Shown: positions 38,857-46,823 of the stretch, one piece after another | Layout: each line of letters begins with the position of its first letter | Numbering within the stretch: the first letter of the stretch is position 1 | Source of the DNA: Photobacterium sanctipauli | Lineage (GTDB): Bacteria; Pseudomonadota; Gammaproteobacteria; Enterobacterales; Vibrionaceae | NCBI RefSeq assembly: GCF_003026495.1 | Contig: NZ_PYMA01000002.1 | Coordinates: forward strand, 648,907-712,906 | Reading direction: 5' to 3' | Length of the DNA stretch: 64,000 bases | Notes under the pieces: model-generated | The model's input: the letters and a program-made list of their open reading frames with translations, nothing else | The model's database searches: none | What the model was told of the DNA's origin: nothing | Made by a program: the position numbers and the translations under genes

Positions 38857-40026
38857 TTAGCCAAGTGCCCGCTTTAATCGTCCACAGGCTTCAATCAATG
38901 TTGCTTGAGGGCATCCTAAATTGAGCCTTATAAAGCCGCTGCCATTGGTACCGAATCCGGCTCCCATACTGGCAACAATGCCTGCTTCAACCAGCTTTGC
39001 CTCCAGCTCGACATCATCTAACCCAAGGGCTTTGCAATCCACCCAAGCTAGATAGCCAGCTTCAGGCTTGTTAAAGCGCAGTTGCGGTAACTCCTTCGCA
39101 ATAAAATCCGCCAAGTAGTCAATATTGGCTTGAAGGTATCCTTTTAGCGCTTCCAGCCAAGAGTGAGACGTTTGGTATGCCGCGGTGGCTGCACACATTG
39201 CCAAGCTGTTATACACATCCATGCCATGGGCATCGAGGCGGCGAACAAACTGCTGTCGTAACCCATCATTAGGAATGATGAAATTCGAAATTCGCAGCGA
39301 CGATAAGCCAAAGGCTTTACTTGCCGCTGTGGCAACCACCAGTCGGTGCTGTAGATGCACCGGCAAGCTTAGTGCTGAGATATATTGGTGATTGGGCATT
39401 GCCAAGTCCCCCCATATTTCATCACTGAGTAGCCAAACACCGTACTTATCGCAAAGGTCGGCAATGGCCACCATTTCATCAAATGACCACGCTCGTCCTA
39501 CCGGGTTGTGAGGGTTGCAGAAAATGAGCACTTTGGCACCGGCTTGAAAGCAAGACTCAAGGTGATCAAGATCCATTGAGTAGTGCCCGTTCACTTCTAG
39601 CAGTGGGTTTTCAACGATAACTCGCTGGTTAAATTCACTGATTTTTTTGAATGAACCGTAGCCAGGCGTTTGCATGACAATACTGTCACCTTCTTTGGTG
39701 AGCATTTGGATCAGCATGGATAAACCGGGTAGCACGCCGTGAACAGTAGTGATCCACTGGCGGTCGATCGCAATTTGGTGTTGATGCTGATACCAATTAG
39801 TGACAGCTTGGTAATAGTCATCGCTACGCTCAGCATAGCCAAAAATACCATGCTGAATGCGGCTCTCTAGCGCTTCAATTACTGCTGGTGGTGCTTTGAA
39901 ATCATAATCAGACACCCACATAGGCAGCAGATCGTCTGATCCTAATCCTAACTTTTCTTCCATGAAGTCCCATTTCACAGAGCCACTTTGGCGGCGATCG
40001 TAAACGTGATCAAATGATGTCGTCAT
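38857..40026 (-). CDS. MalY/PatB-family PLP-dependent C-S lyase
   Basis: A 389-residue fold-type I PLP enzyme. The cofactor Lys is Lys237 in ATAASKAFGLSS; NPHNPVGRAW near 171 and SDEIWGDL near 201 are cofactor-site motifs, and the N-terminal DLLPMWVSDYDFKAP is characteristic of MalY/PatB. Members cleave cystathionine or other cysteine S-conjugates to thiol, pyruvate and ammonia. It follows the NhaC-type transporter by eight bases, so transporter and lyase are probably co-translated and handle the same sulfur amino acid or a volatile-thiol precursor. Expected to be repressed by the adjacent LacI protein. Confidence 0.87.
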   Translation of the reverse strand: MTTSFDHVYDRRQSGSVKWDFMEEKLGLGSDDLLPMWVSDYDFKAPPAVIEALESRIQHGIFGYAERSDDYYQAVTNWYQHQHQIAIDRQWITTVHGVLPGLSMLIQMLTKEGDSIVMQTPGYGSFKKISEFNQRVIVENPLLEVNGHYSMDLDHLESCFQAGAKVLIFCNPHNPVGRAWSFDEMVAIADLCDKYGVWLLSDEIWGDLAMPNHQYISALSLPVHLQHRLVVATAASKAFGLSSLRISNFIIPNDGLRQQFVRRLDAHGMDVYNSLAMCAATAAYQTSHSWLEALKGYLQANIDYLADFIAKELPQLRFNKPEAGYLAWVDCKALGLDDVELEAKLVEAGIVASMGAGFGTNGSGFIRLNLGCPQATLIEACGRLKRALG

Positions 40027-40034
40027 GGTGTACC

Positions 40035-41495
40035 TTATTTAACTTCAGCCATTGCCGAGTGTGTGGTTTCTTGTTGGTTTGATGCTGGTGCTTTCGCAAT
40101 ACCGAAGCCGGTGAAGCCATAGATAAGTGCGAAGATCACCCCGGTGTAGCACTGAATCGCCCATGGTAGGTAATCGAGGGTAGATACACCCAATGTGCCC
40201 GCCATGTATACACCTGCAGCGGTCCATGGCACCAATGGTTCGATGATCGTGCCTGCATCCTCAATGGTGCGTGAGAGGTTCTTGGTGTCTAAGCCCATTT
40301 TGCGATAAGCATTCTGGAATAACTCACCAGGAATAAGCAGCGCCAATTTACCGTCTGAAGTGGTGAATACCACGGTAAGGGTCGCTAGCACGGTGGATAA
40401 GATCAGTTGGCCAGTATTGCGGATCAAGTGGAGGAAGTGACCCAGTACTACGTTTAGCGCACCGGTTAGGCTTAGGATACCTGCGAAAGCAAAAGCGCAG
40501 AAAACCAGCAAGATAGTGCTTATCATAGAGAACAGGCCGCCACGATTTAGTAGCGAGGCGATGTCGGGTACAAGCCCATCAACGGCATGGCCATTGTCGC
40601 TGAACATGCTGATGTTGAAGCCATCTACATAGGCTTGGAAACCCTGTTGGAGTGAGAAGCCTTGGAAAATCATACCTAGGCCCAGTGCCACAGCAGAAGC
40701 GGTTAGCATGAGTGGGATCACAGGCTTTTTGGTCACCGCGCCCCATAGGATCAGCACTGGTGGAATAACGAGGAAGATATTTAGGCTGTATAAGCTTTCA
40801 AGGCCAGCCAAAATGTCGACAACCTTTTGCGGCTCGGCAACGCCTGCAATATCACCGTGCTGGCCTGCAAAGAAGAACACAACAGAGGAAATCACAAAGC
40901 CTGGTAGCGTTGTGTAGAGCATATGCTGAATGTGCTCGTATAGGGTCGTGCCTGAAACCACAGGGGCAAAGTTGGTTGAATCAGATAGCGGAGAGATTTT
41001 GTCGCCAAAGTAAGCGCCAGAAACAACCGCGCCCGCAGCTGCTGCCAAAGAAACATCGAGGCCGGCGGCAACACCCATCAGCGCTACCCCCACAGTGCCT
41101 GCTGAACCCCATGAGGTACCAGTGCAAACCGATACCACGCTGGTAACAAAGAAAGCCGCAATCAGAATGTACTCAGGGCTGATCACTTTCAGTCCCCAAT
41201 AAACCATGTATGGAATCGTACCGCTGATCATCCAGCTGGCTATCAAGCCGCCGACAGAAACCAAAATCAGGATCACAGGCATTGCCTTGGCAAGCTTTTC
41301 GACGATGGCATTAATGATGTCATCCCAGCCATAGCCCATTCGTGTGGCGATAAAGCCAGTAAAAGCAGCCGAGACTAGCAATAATGGCTCAATGCGTAGT
41401 CCTAATACGCCGTAGCCGATTGCCAGTAAGCCGAACATGACCGCGATAGGGGCTATCGCTAAGGTCAATGATGGCAGAGGCTTTGTATTTGTCAT
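40035..41495 (-). CDS. NhaC-family Na+/H+ antiporter-like transporter
   Basis: A 486-residue membrane protein with about 12 helices. The central SVCTGTSWGSAGTVGVALMGVA and GAVVSGAYFGDKISPLSDSTN segments identify the NhaC family, which includes Na+/H+ and Na+/malate-lactate exchangers. GAGGGAA precedes the ATG at 41495. The coupling to a C-S lyase suggests it exchanges an organic or amino acid and is not simply a pH-homeostasis antiporter (inference). An 18-bp palindrome lies 96 bases upstream. Confidence 0.85.
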   Translation of the reverse strand: MTNTKPLPSLTLAIAPIAVMFGLLAIGYGVLGLRIEPLLLVSAAFTGFIATRMGYGWDDIINAIVEKLAKAMPVILILVSVGGLIASWMISGTIPYMVYWGLKVISPEYILIAAFFVTSVVSVCTGTSWGSAGTVGVALMGVAAGLDVSLAAAAGAVVSGAYFGDKISPLSDSTNFAPVVSGTTLYEHIQHMLYTTLPGFVISSVVFFFAGQHGDIAGVAEPQKVVDILAGLESLYSLNIFLVIPPVLILWGAVTKKPVIPLMLTASAVALGLGMIFQGFSLQQGFQAYVDGFNISMFSDNGHAVDGLVPDIASLLNRGGLFSMISTILLVFCAFAFAGILSLTGALNVVLGHFLHLIRNTGQLILSTVLATLTVVFTTSDGKLALLIPGELFQNAYRKMGLDTKNLSRTIEDAGTIIEPLVPWTAAGVYMAGTLGVSTLDYLPWAIQCYTGVIFALIYGFTGFGIAKAPASNQQETTHSAMAEVK

Positions 41496-41590
41496 TGTGT
41501 TTCCCTCTTATATTTTGAAGTACAGGTTTGTTTCAACAGCGCCATATTAAGAGGGAGCGACAACTAAAAATGCGATAGCGGTATACGTTT

Positions 41591-41608
41591 CATGTAAGCG
41601 CTTACATG
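41591..41608. promoter_or_regulatory. LacI-family operator in the nhaC-malY promoter region
   Basis: CATGTAAGCGCTTACATG is a perfect 18-bp palindrome with the central CG step typical of LacI/GalR-family operators (core GTAAGCGCTTAC). It lies between the LacI-family gene and nhaC, so the neighbouring repressor is the obvious ligand. Confidence 0.85.
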
Positions 41609-41645
41609 GGTGGTATTCATGTGATGAATGTCATGGTTTTTGTTA

Positions 41646-42656
41646 TTAAATTGGCAGTTTGGGGCTTGAAACCGTTTGGCGAATAACCAAACGAGCGTCA
41701 AATCGGTGCTGGCGCGGAGGTACATAGCCCGATTTTTTTAATTTAAGGGCAAGGTTTGCGGCATGGGCCGACATTTCAGCGACCGGGTTGTGCATGGTCG
41801 TGAGGCGAGGGTAGAGGTATCTAGCCAGTAAGACATCATCAAAGCCCACAATAGAAATATCTTCAGGTACCTTGATACCTTGCTCATGCAAACTGGCCAT
41901 TAGCCCTGCAGCCATGACATCGTTAAAGGTGACCGCCGCTGTGATCTCCGGGCACTGGGTGAGCAATTGTTTCCCGGCAATTTCCCCGCCTTGCTCGCTG
42001 AATGGTTGGTTGATGATCCAATGGGGTTCAACAGGAAGGTTTGCCGCTTGCATCGCATCTTTGTAACCTGCAAGCCTGTCGGTACGATCTTCGATAGGAA
42101 GATCACTGGTCACGCACGCGATCTTGCGATGTCCTTGCTCAATGAGGTATCGAACAGATTCAGCTGCTCCACTGCGGTTATCGACCCATACTGAGCGGTT
42201 GGAGATTTGCGCAATAGTGCGGTTAATTAAAACCATTGCTGGTAGCTGGGCGCTATAACGCAGTAAAAGGTCGTTATCCAGCATCTTTGAGTGGACTACC
42301 ATCGCTTCGCAGCCTTGGCTGATAAGGTAATCTAACCCCTCTTTTTCATGTTGGGCATTATGGCCGCCACTGACGACAACCAACTGGCTTTTGTGTAACC
42401 GTGCCACTTCTTCAACATGTTTGGCGATAAGGGCAAAGTACGGGTCGGCCAAGTTGCCTGTTAGCAGGCCCAAGCTGTTGTTTGAACGGCTCGCAAGCGC
42501 TGAGGCTCGGGCGTCACGCTGATAGTTGAGGGTCTTTATGGCCTTTTGTACTCGTTCGAGGGTGATAGGCTCTACATAAGCACTTTGGTTGATGACGCGT
42601 GATACTGTCGCGGTTGAGACGCCGGCTAGTTGGGCGACATCTTTGATGGTTGCCAT
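41646..42656 (-). CDS. LacI/GalR-family transcriptional repressor
   Basis: A 336-residue regulator: helix-turn-helix and hinge in residues 1-60 (MATIKDVAQLAGVSTATVSRVINQS, shown as the canonical TIKDVA start), then a periplasmic-binding-protein-like effector domain with VGFDDVLLARYLYPRLTTM near 275. The gene lies directly upstream of nhaC-malY on the same strand, with a palindromic operator between, so it probably controls that pair. LacI proteins usually sense sugars or nucleosides; the effector here is unknown. Confidence 0.92.
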   Translation of the reverse strand: MATIKDVAQLAGVSTATVSRVINQSAYVEPITLERVQKAIKTLNYQRDARASALASRSNNSLGLLTGNLADPYFALIAKHVEEVARLHKSQLVVVSGGHNAQHEKEGLDYLISQGCEAMVVHSKMLDNDLLLRYSAQLPAMVLINRTIAQISNRSVWVDNRSGAAESVRYLIEQGHRKIACVTSDLPIEDRTDRLAGYKDAMQAANLPVEPHWIINQPFSEQGGEIAGKQLLTQCPEITAAVTFNDVMAAGLMASLHEQGIKVPEDISIVGFDDVLLARYLYPRLTTMHNPVAEMSAHAANLALKLKKSGYVPPRQHRFDARLVIRQTVSSPKLPI

Positions 42657-42710
42657 ATGAATTGATAAATATGCTGAATAGTATGGCGGCAGTGTAGCGG
42701 TTTTTATCGC

Positions 42711-43433
42711 TTATGGCATCCAGCGTGATTTAATGACTTGTGCAACACTGGCACCCCAAAAACGATAAATTTCTGGGCCGGGATGGAAGCCATCGGTTGC
42801 CATATGTTCGATGCTCAGCGCTTGGTTTAAGTCTAATAGTTCACAATCATGCTGTGTCGATGCCCAAGTCGACAATTTACGGTTAAAAGCTTTCGCTTTG
42901 CTGCCAAGGTACCAGCGAAGAGGGTAGGGCAATGCCGGAAATTTTTCCATTGGCGGGATTTTGGTAAAGATAATCTGCTGACAGTCAAAGTGGTGGCGCA
43001 GCGTGTCGGTTAGGGTTTGTTGGCGCTTAATCCATTGGTTGGCGCTGGTGGGTTTGGTGACATCATTGACCCCAACAGAGAGGACGACGATATCGAATGC
43101 TTGCTTGGGGTGAGCAGTAACAGATTGGAGTACTTGTTGGGTAGTAAAACCTGTTTTCGCAATAAGTTGCCATTCAAGGTAAAAGTGTTGTTTTAATGCA
43201 TTCACTAGCTGGCCCGATAATGCATGGGATTGATGTTCTGCACCCACACCTGCCGCAGCGGAGTCACCGAGTAGCAGGATGCGGAGGGGCTTCTTAGCAA
43301 ACGGGGCACGTGGTTCCGTTTTCCCCTTTCTTGGCCCATCAGCTTCTTTAAGGCAAGGGATCGACTTTCTTACATAAGTGCCTTGGGCTAGAAAAACAGG
43401 TGCAAGCAAAATCAAGATGAGCTGGTGCAGCAT
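42711..43433 (-). CDS. SGNH/GDSL-family hydrolase
   Basis: A 240-residue lipase/esterase-like protein. Block I is LLGDSAAAGVGAE near residue 55 (nucleophile Ser), block III is VGVNDVTKP near 117 and block V DGFHPG near 214 (Asp and His). The N-terminal LILILLAPVFLAQG could be a signal or anchor, so it probably faces the periplasm. The substrate is unknown. It lies between the lacI-like gene and dodecin on the same strand without clear operon logic. Confidence 0.83.
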   Translation of the reverse strand: MLHQLILILLAPVFLAQGTYVRKSIPCLKEADGPRKGKTEPRAPFAKKPLRILLLGDSAAAGVGAEHQSHALSGQLVNALKQHFYLEWQLIAKTGFTTQQVLQSVTAHPKQAFDIVVLSVGVNDVTKPTSANQWIKRQQTLTDTLRHHFDCQQIIFTKIPPMEKFPALPYPLRWYLGSKAKAFNRKLSTWASTQHDCELLDLNQALSIEHMATDGFHPGPEIYRFWGASVAQVIKSRWMP

Positions 43434-43472
43434 ATTGCGCCTTTCCTTTTATCTCTTTCGTCCCGCCTGGAA

Positions 43473-43685
43473 TTAGCTATTTTCCATGGTAAAGCCAATT
43501 TTAAGCGTCACCTGCCAATGGGCTACTTTGCCATCTTCAAGGTGGCCTCGAATGTCACTGACCTCAAACCAGCGCATATGGCGAATACTCTCATTGGCTT
43601 TAGCGATGGCATTGTTAACGGCTTCTTCAACACCCACGGGAGATGATCCTACTAGCTCGGTAATTTTATAGGTATGGTGCGACAT
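43473..43685 (-). CDS. dodecin, flavin-binding protein
   Basis: A 70-residue dodecin. In the family, twelve subunits form a hollow sphere that stores riboflavin or FMN. The family signature is seen in [36 protein letters not shown] and [10 protein letters not shown]; the flavin-stacking Trp is in RWFEV. The frame is open to 43796, but GGAG precedes the ATG at 43685 and this gives the normal dodecin length. Confidence 0.9.
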   Translation of the reverse strand: MSHHTYKITELVGSSPVGVEEAVNNAIAKANESIRHMRWFEVSDIRGHLEDGKVAHWQVTLKIGFTMENS

Positions 43686-43835
43686 GATGCTAACTCCATT
43701 GGCCAGTAAATGGAAAAGGCGTTCTTCCATAAAGCTAAGTATGCGTCCATCAATGGAGTGCCCATTCGTATAGTAAAAAGCTAGCTGTCGTTGCACAGAA
43801 GATCAAAATTAGAGATGAGACAGGGCCTGATTACC

Positions 43836-44624
43836 CTACTCGGCTAAATGGTGCTCAAGGGCATAGTTTGCATCGGCAAAGCTAAACCCTTTTCGCACAA
43901 GAAAGGCCGTCGCCTTCTTTTTGTCAGCGAAATCAGTGATCGGTGCTTTGTACTTCTTGTTGAGAAGTGCCACTGCTTTTTGTTGATCTTCGTTTTGATC
44001 CTGCTCGGGGTCGTTTTCACTGAACACTTGATCAATTGTGGCTTGGCTGATGCCTTCGCTACGCAGTTTCTGGTTAAGCCCTGTGCGTCCCATTTTTTTG
44101 CTGTGCTTGTTTATCAAGCGCTGGGCGAGTTGGAATTCGTGTTCTGAGTTCAACTCGTTTGCCATTACAGTTTGTATTCTTGTACGGCTAATGCCTTCTT
44201 GCTGTAGGCGCAAGCTAATGTCTTGCTTGCTTTTCTTTCCTGCATATTTGTTGATAACACGGCTGATCAATATATCTTGCTCTGACTCATCTATTAGCAA
44301 TAAGGCATTGTCGATGTCGGCTTGGCTGACGCCTTGTAACTTGAGCTTTTGTGCCAGAACAACAGGGCCGTATGAACGGCAACGAGACTGAACGAAGGTT
44401 TCAGCATAGCGTTGATCAGAGAGATAACCGAGATCCAGAAGGCGGTTGATCACTTGATTCACCCACTCTGAGTTATCTGTTTTACGCACCAGCTTTTCTT
44501 TTAACTTCATTACCGAATAGCCGCGCTGGTTCAGCCACCAAATGGCGTATTCGTAAACGTCCTCGACTTTTGTCGCGGGTTTTGGTCCGGTATGCGTTTT
44601 TTGTTGCGGCTTGTCAGTGGTCAT
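43836..44624 (-). CDS. over-long RecX-family protein
   Basis: A 262-residue member of the RecX family, against about 150-160 for ordinary RecX. RecX inhibits RecA filament growth with repeated three-helix motifs. Here several such units can be read: VYEYAIWWLNQRGYSVMKL...DLGYLSDQRYAETF, then GPVVLAQKLKLQGVSQADID, KKSKQDISLRLQQEGISRTRI, MGRTGLNQKLRSEGISQATI and KKKATAFLVRKGFSFADANYA, suggesting extra repeats. There is no recA nearby, so this may be a second RecX-like protein. Composition is basic and helical. Confidence 0.78.
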   Translation of the reverse strand: MTTDKPQQKTHTGPKPATKVEDVYEYAIWWLNQRGYSVMKLKEKLVRKTDNSEWVNQVINRLLDLGYLSDQRYAETFVQSRCRSYGPVVLAQKLKLQGVSQADIDNALLLIDESEQDILISRVINKYAGKKSKQDISLRLQQEGISRTRIQTVMANELNSEHEFQLAQRLINKHSKKMGRTGLNQKLRSEGISQATIDQVFSENDPEQDQNEDQQKAVALLNKKYKAPITDFADKKKATAFLVRKGFSFADANYALEHHLAE

Positions 44625-44652
44625 ATTTTTTCTAATAGGGTTCGATGTTTAA

Positions 44653-45918
44653 TTAAGCACGACGCTTTTTAAAGGCATGGATACCTGCACTGGCAACGGT
44701 TTTGAATACCACCATCCAAGCATTTAAATTTGGTTTAGGCTCTTTTCCTTTTGCTATTCGCCATAGCTGTTGCTCATACCAAGTGATGCTGAGCATGCCG
44801 AGGTGATCCATTGCTTTGTTGCCGGTTGTCGGATTAACTAGCTTCATGCTGTAGTGTTTATCGTTTAATAGCTTGTTGGGGAATTCAGCATCGACTGCTG
44901 TTGTCCTTGCCAGGCCGATGAAATCCGTTGCAGCTGATGCCAAAGCCTGAGACATCGCGGGAGCGCTACGAAAACCACCAGTGACGACGAGCGGGGTGTC
45001 GACCAGTTGGCGCACCTTTTCCATATAATCTAGAAAGTAGGCTTCGCGCTTAATGGTACTTGCTTTGGCTTTACTGCCCATCATCGAAGGGCTTTCATAG
45101 GTGCCTCCGGAGATTTCGATCAAATTGATCCCTGCATCAGCCAATGATTGAACCACTTGCATTGAATCTTCTTCAGAAAAACCGCCTTTCATAAAATCAG
45201 CGCTATTCAACTTAATGCCAATAGGGAAATCTTTACCCACTTGCGCGCGAATAGCGTGGTAGATGGACAAGACGAAGCGCATTCGGTTCTCAAGGCTACC
45301 ACCCCATTGGTCGTCACGCTGATTGTGCCTTGGTGATAGAAACTGGCTGACAAGGTAACCATGGGCACCATGAATTTGCACCCCGGTAAAACCGGCTTCT
45401 TTGGCTAGCTTCGCACTGGTAGCGAATTGGTTGATAATGGCAGTGATTTCATCTTCAGTCAGTGCCCGGGGGGTATTAAAGCTTTTCTCTAACCCCTTAC
45501 CAAGCGAAATAGCAGAGGGGGCAACAGGTTCTTTCGATAAAAAGCTTGGGATCTGTTTACCCGGATGGTTTAGCTGTGGCCAAATATGGGCGCCATTGAG
45601 TTTGCCAGCATCTGCTCATTGCTTAAAAACGCTGAGATCGCTTTGCTCGTCCAAGACAACATTTTTCGGCTCACCGAGGGCATCGCGCGATACCATGATG
45701 TTGCCGGTAATGGCCAACCCAATGCCACCTTGCGCCCAACGACGATACAGGGTGACTAAGCCCTGTTGAGGGTTATGCGCCGAATCACCTAATTGCTCAC
45801 TCATCGCAGATTTAAACAAACGGTTCTTGATCGTAGTGCCGTTGGCCAGTGTATAGAGGCTATTGAGAGAGGGGAGGTCACTGGCTTTGGTGCTTACATG
45901 TGATTCAGGCTGTGCCAT
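44653..45918 (-). pseudogene. NADH:flavin oxidoreductase (OYE family) interrupted by TGA
   Basis: A 421-codon reading frame for an Old Yellow Enzyme/2,4-dienoyl-CoA reductase-type flavoprotein. The start at 45918 (AAGGA upstream) reads to an in-frame TGA at 45616-45618, after ...DLSVFKQ; the same frame then continues without a break (ADAGKLNGAHIWPQLNHPGKQ) through the active-site VQIHGAHGYLVSQFLSP to the stop at 44653. At the TGA position relatives tend to have Trp (TGG), so one G-to-A change explains it. Substrate-site segments and the C-terminal FMN-binding part (VVTGGFRSAPAM) look intact, so the lesion is recent, a sequencing error, or tolerated. Confidence 0.8.
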
Positions 45919-46071
45919 ATTGAGTTCCTTCTGTACTGCAAACGTATATTGTCATTTTTTAGAACGATCGTGCTTTTTATAGCATGTCTAATTAGAAGGC
46001 GATACCTATTTATCGTTTCAGCACCTCATTTGCTAGTGAGAGGCGGAGTACTGAGCAACTATCAGAGATAA

Positions 46072-46097
46072 AAAAAGCTGCCCTCAGGCAGCTTTTT
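46072..46097 (-). terminator. terminator of nrdJab
   Basis: An 11-bp stem AAAAAGCTGCC/GGCAGCTTTTT with loop CTCA, giving a T run on the minus strand just after the nrdJb stop; A/T tracts flank both sides. Confidence 0.92.
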
Positions 46098-46119
46098 AGC
46101 TCAATTAATTAGTGAGGGG

Positions 46120-46809
46120 TTAACCGCACTTAGAATCACCGCAGTTTAGGCAGGTCTGGCAGCCGTCTTTCACGATTACCGACTTGTTGTGGCACTTGTA
46201 GCAAAGGGTTGCACTTGGTGGAAAGCTGCTGTTTTCCGCCTCAGCTTCTTCCGTTTTTCCTTCTAGCTCCGCTTTTTTAGCTTCTAGAAACGCTTGCTGG
46301 TGCTCGTCAACCTCTGGCTTACCTAGCATGCCGATTTCGGTCAGGTGAAGCTCGATGATGTTGCCAATTTCAGCAATCAGCGAAGGAACATACTTACCTT
46401 TGTTCCAGTATCCACCACGAGGATCAAATACCGAGCGTAGCTCTTCAACAAGGAAGGTACAGTCACCGCCTTTACGGAACACTGCAGACATGATGCGGGT
46501 CAGGGCAACAATCCACTGGTAGTGCTCTAGGCTTTTCGAGTTAATAAACACCTCGAACGGACGGCGAACTTCATGCTCGGTGCCTTCATTTAGGATCACA
46601 TCATTAATCGTAATGAATAGTGAGTGCTCCGAAATGTGCTCTGGTGTTTTCAGCTTGTATGTCGAGCCCAATAGCTTTTCAGGGCGCGGCATATCTTCGT
46701 GCATGTGTTGCACTTCAACTTCAGGTGTCGCCGGTACAGCTGCAGGGGCTTCTTGCTCCTGGCTTTTTACTTTAAAACCTACGATTTTGCTGTCGATCTT
46801 TTTTACCAT
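46120..46809 (-). CDS. nrdJb: class II ribonucleotide reductase, NrdJb subunit
   Basis: A 229-residue protein equivalent to the C-terminal part of single-chain B12-dependent ribonucleotide reductases, encoded separately as in Pseudomonas NrdJb. It contains the TSCPD-type segment (VILNEGTEHEVRRPFEVFINSKS, ALTRIMSAVFRKGGDCTFLVEEL) and a C-terminal Cys-rich tail CYKCHNKSVIV...CQTCLNCGDSKCG that probably binds zinc and relays electrons from thioredoxin. It lies 14 bases downstream of nrdJa. Confidence 0.88.
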   Translation of the reverse strand: MVKKIDSKIVGFKVKSQEQEAPAAVPATPEVEVQHMHEDMPRPEKLLGSTYKLKTPEHISEHSLFITINDVILNEGTEHEVRRPFEVFINSKSLEHYQWIVALTRIMSAVFRKGGDCTFLVEELRSVFDPRGGYWNKGKYVPSLIAEIGNIIELHLTEIGMLGKPEVDEHQQAFLEAKKAELEGKTEEAEAENSSFPPSATLCYKCHNKSVIVKDGCQTCLNCGDSKCG

Positions 46810-46823
46810 GAGAAATAGAACCC

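Noticed and set aside
45616..45618. In-frame TGA as a selenocysteine codon
   Set aside because: OYE-family enzymes do not use selenocysteine, the expected residue is Trp, and I saw no SECIS-like hairpin directly after the TGA.
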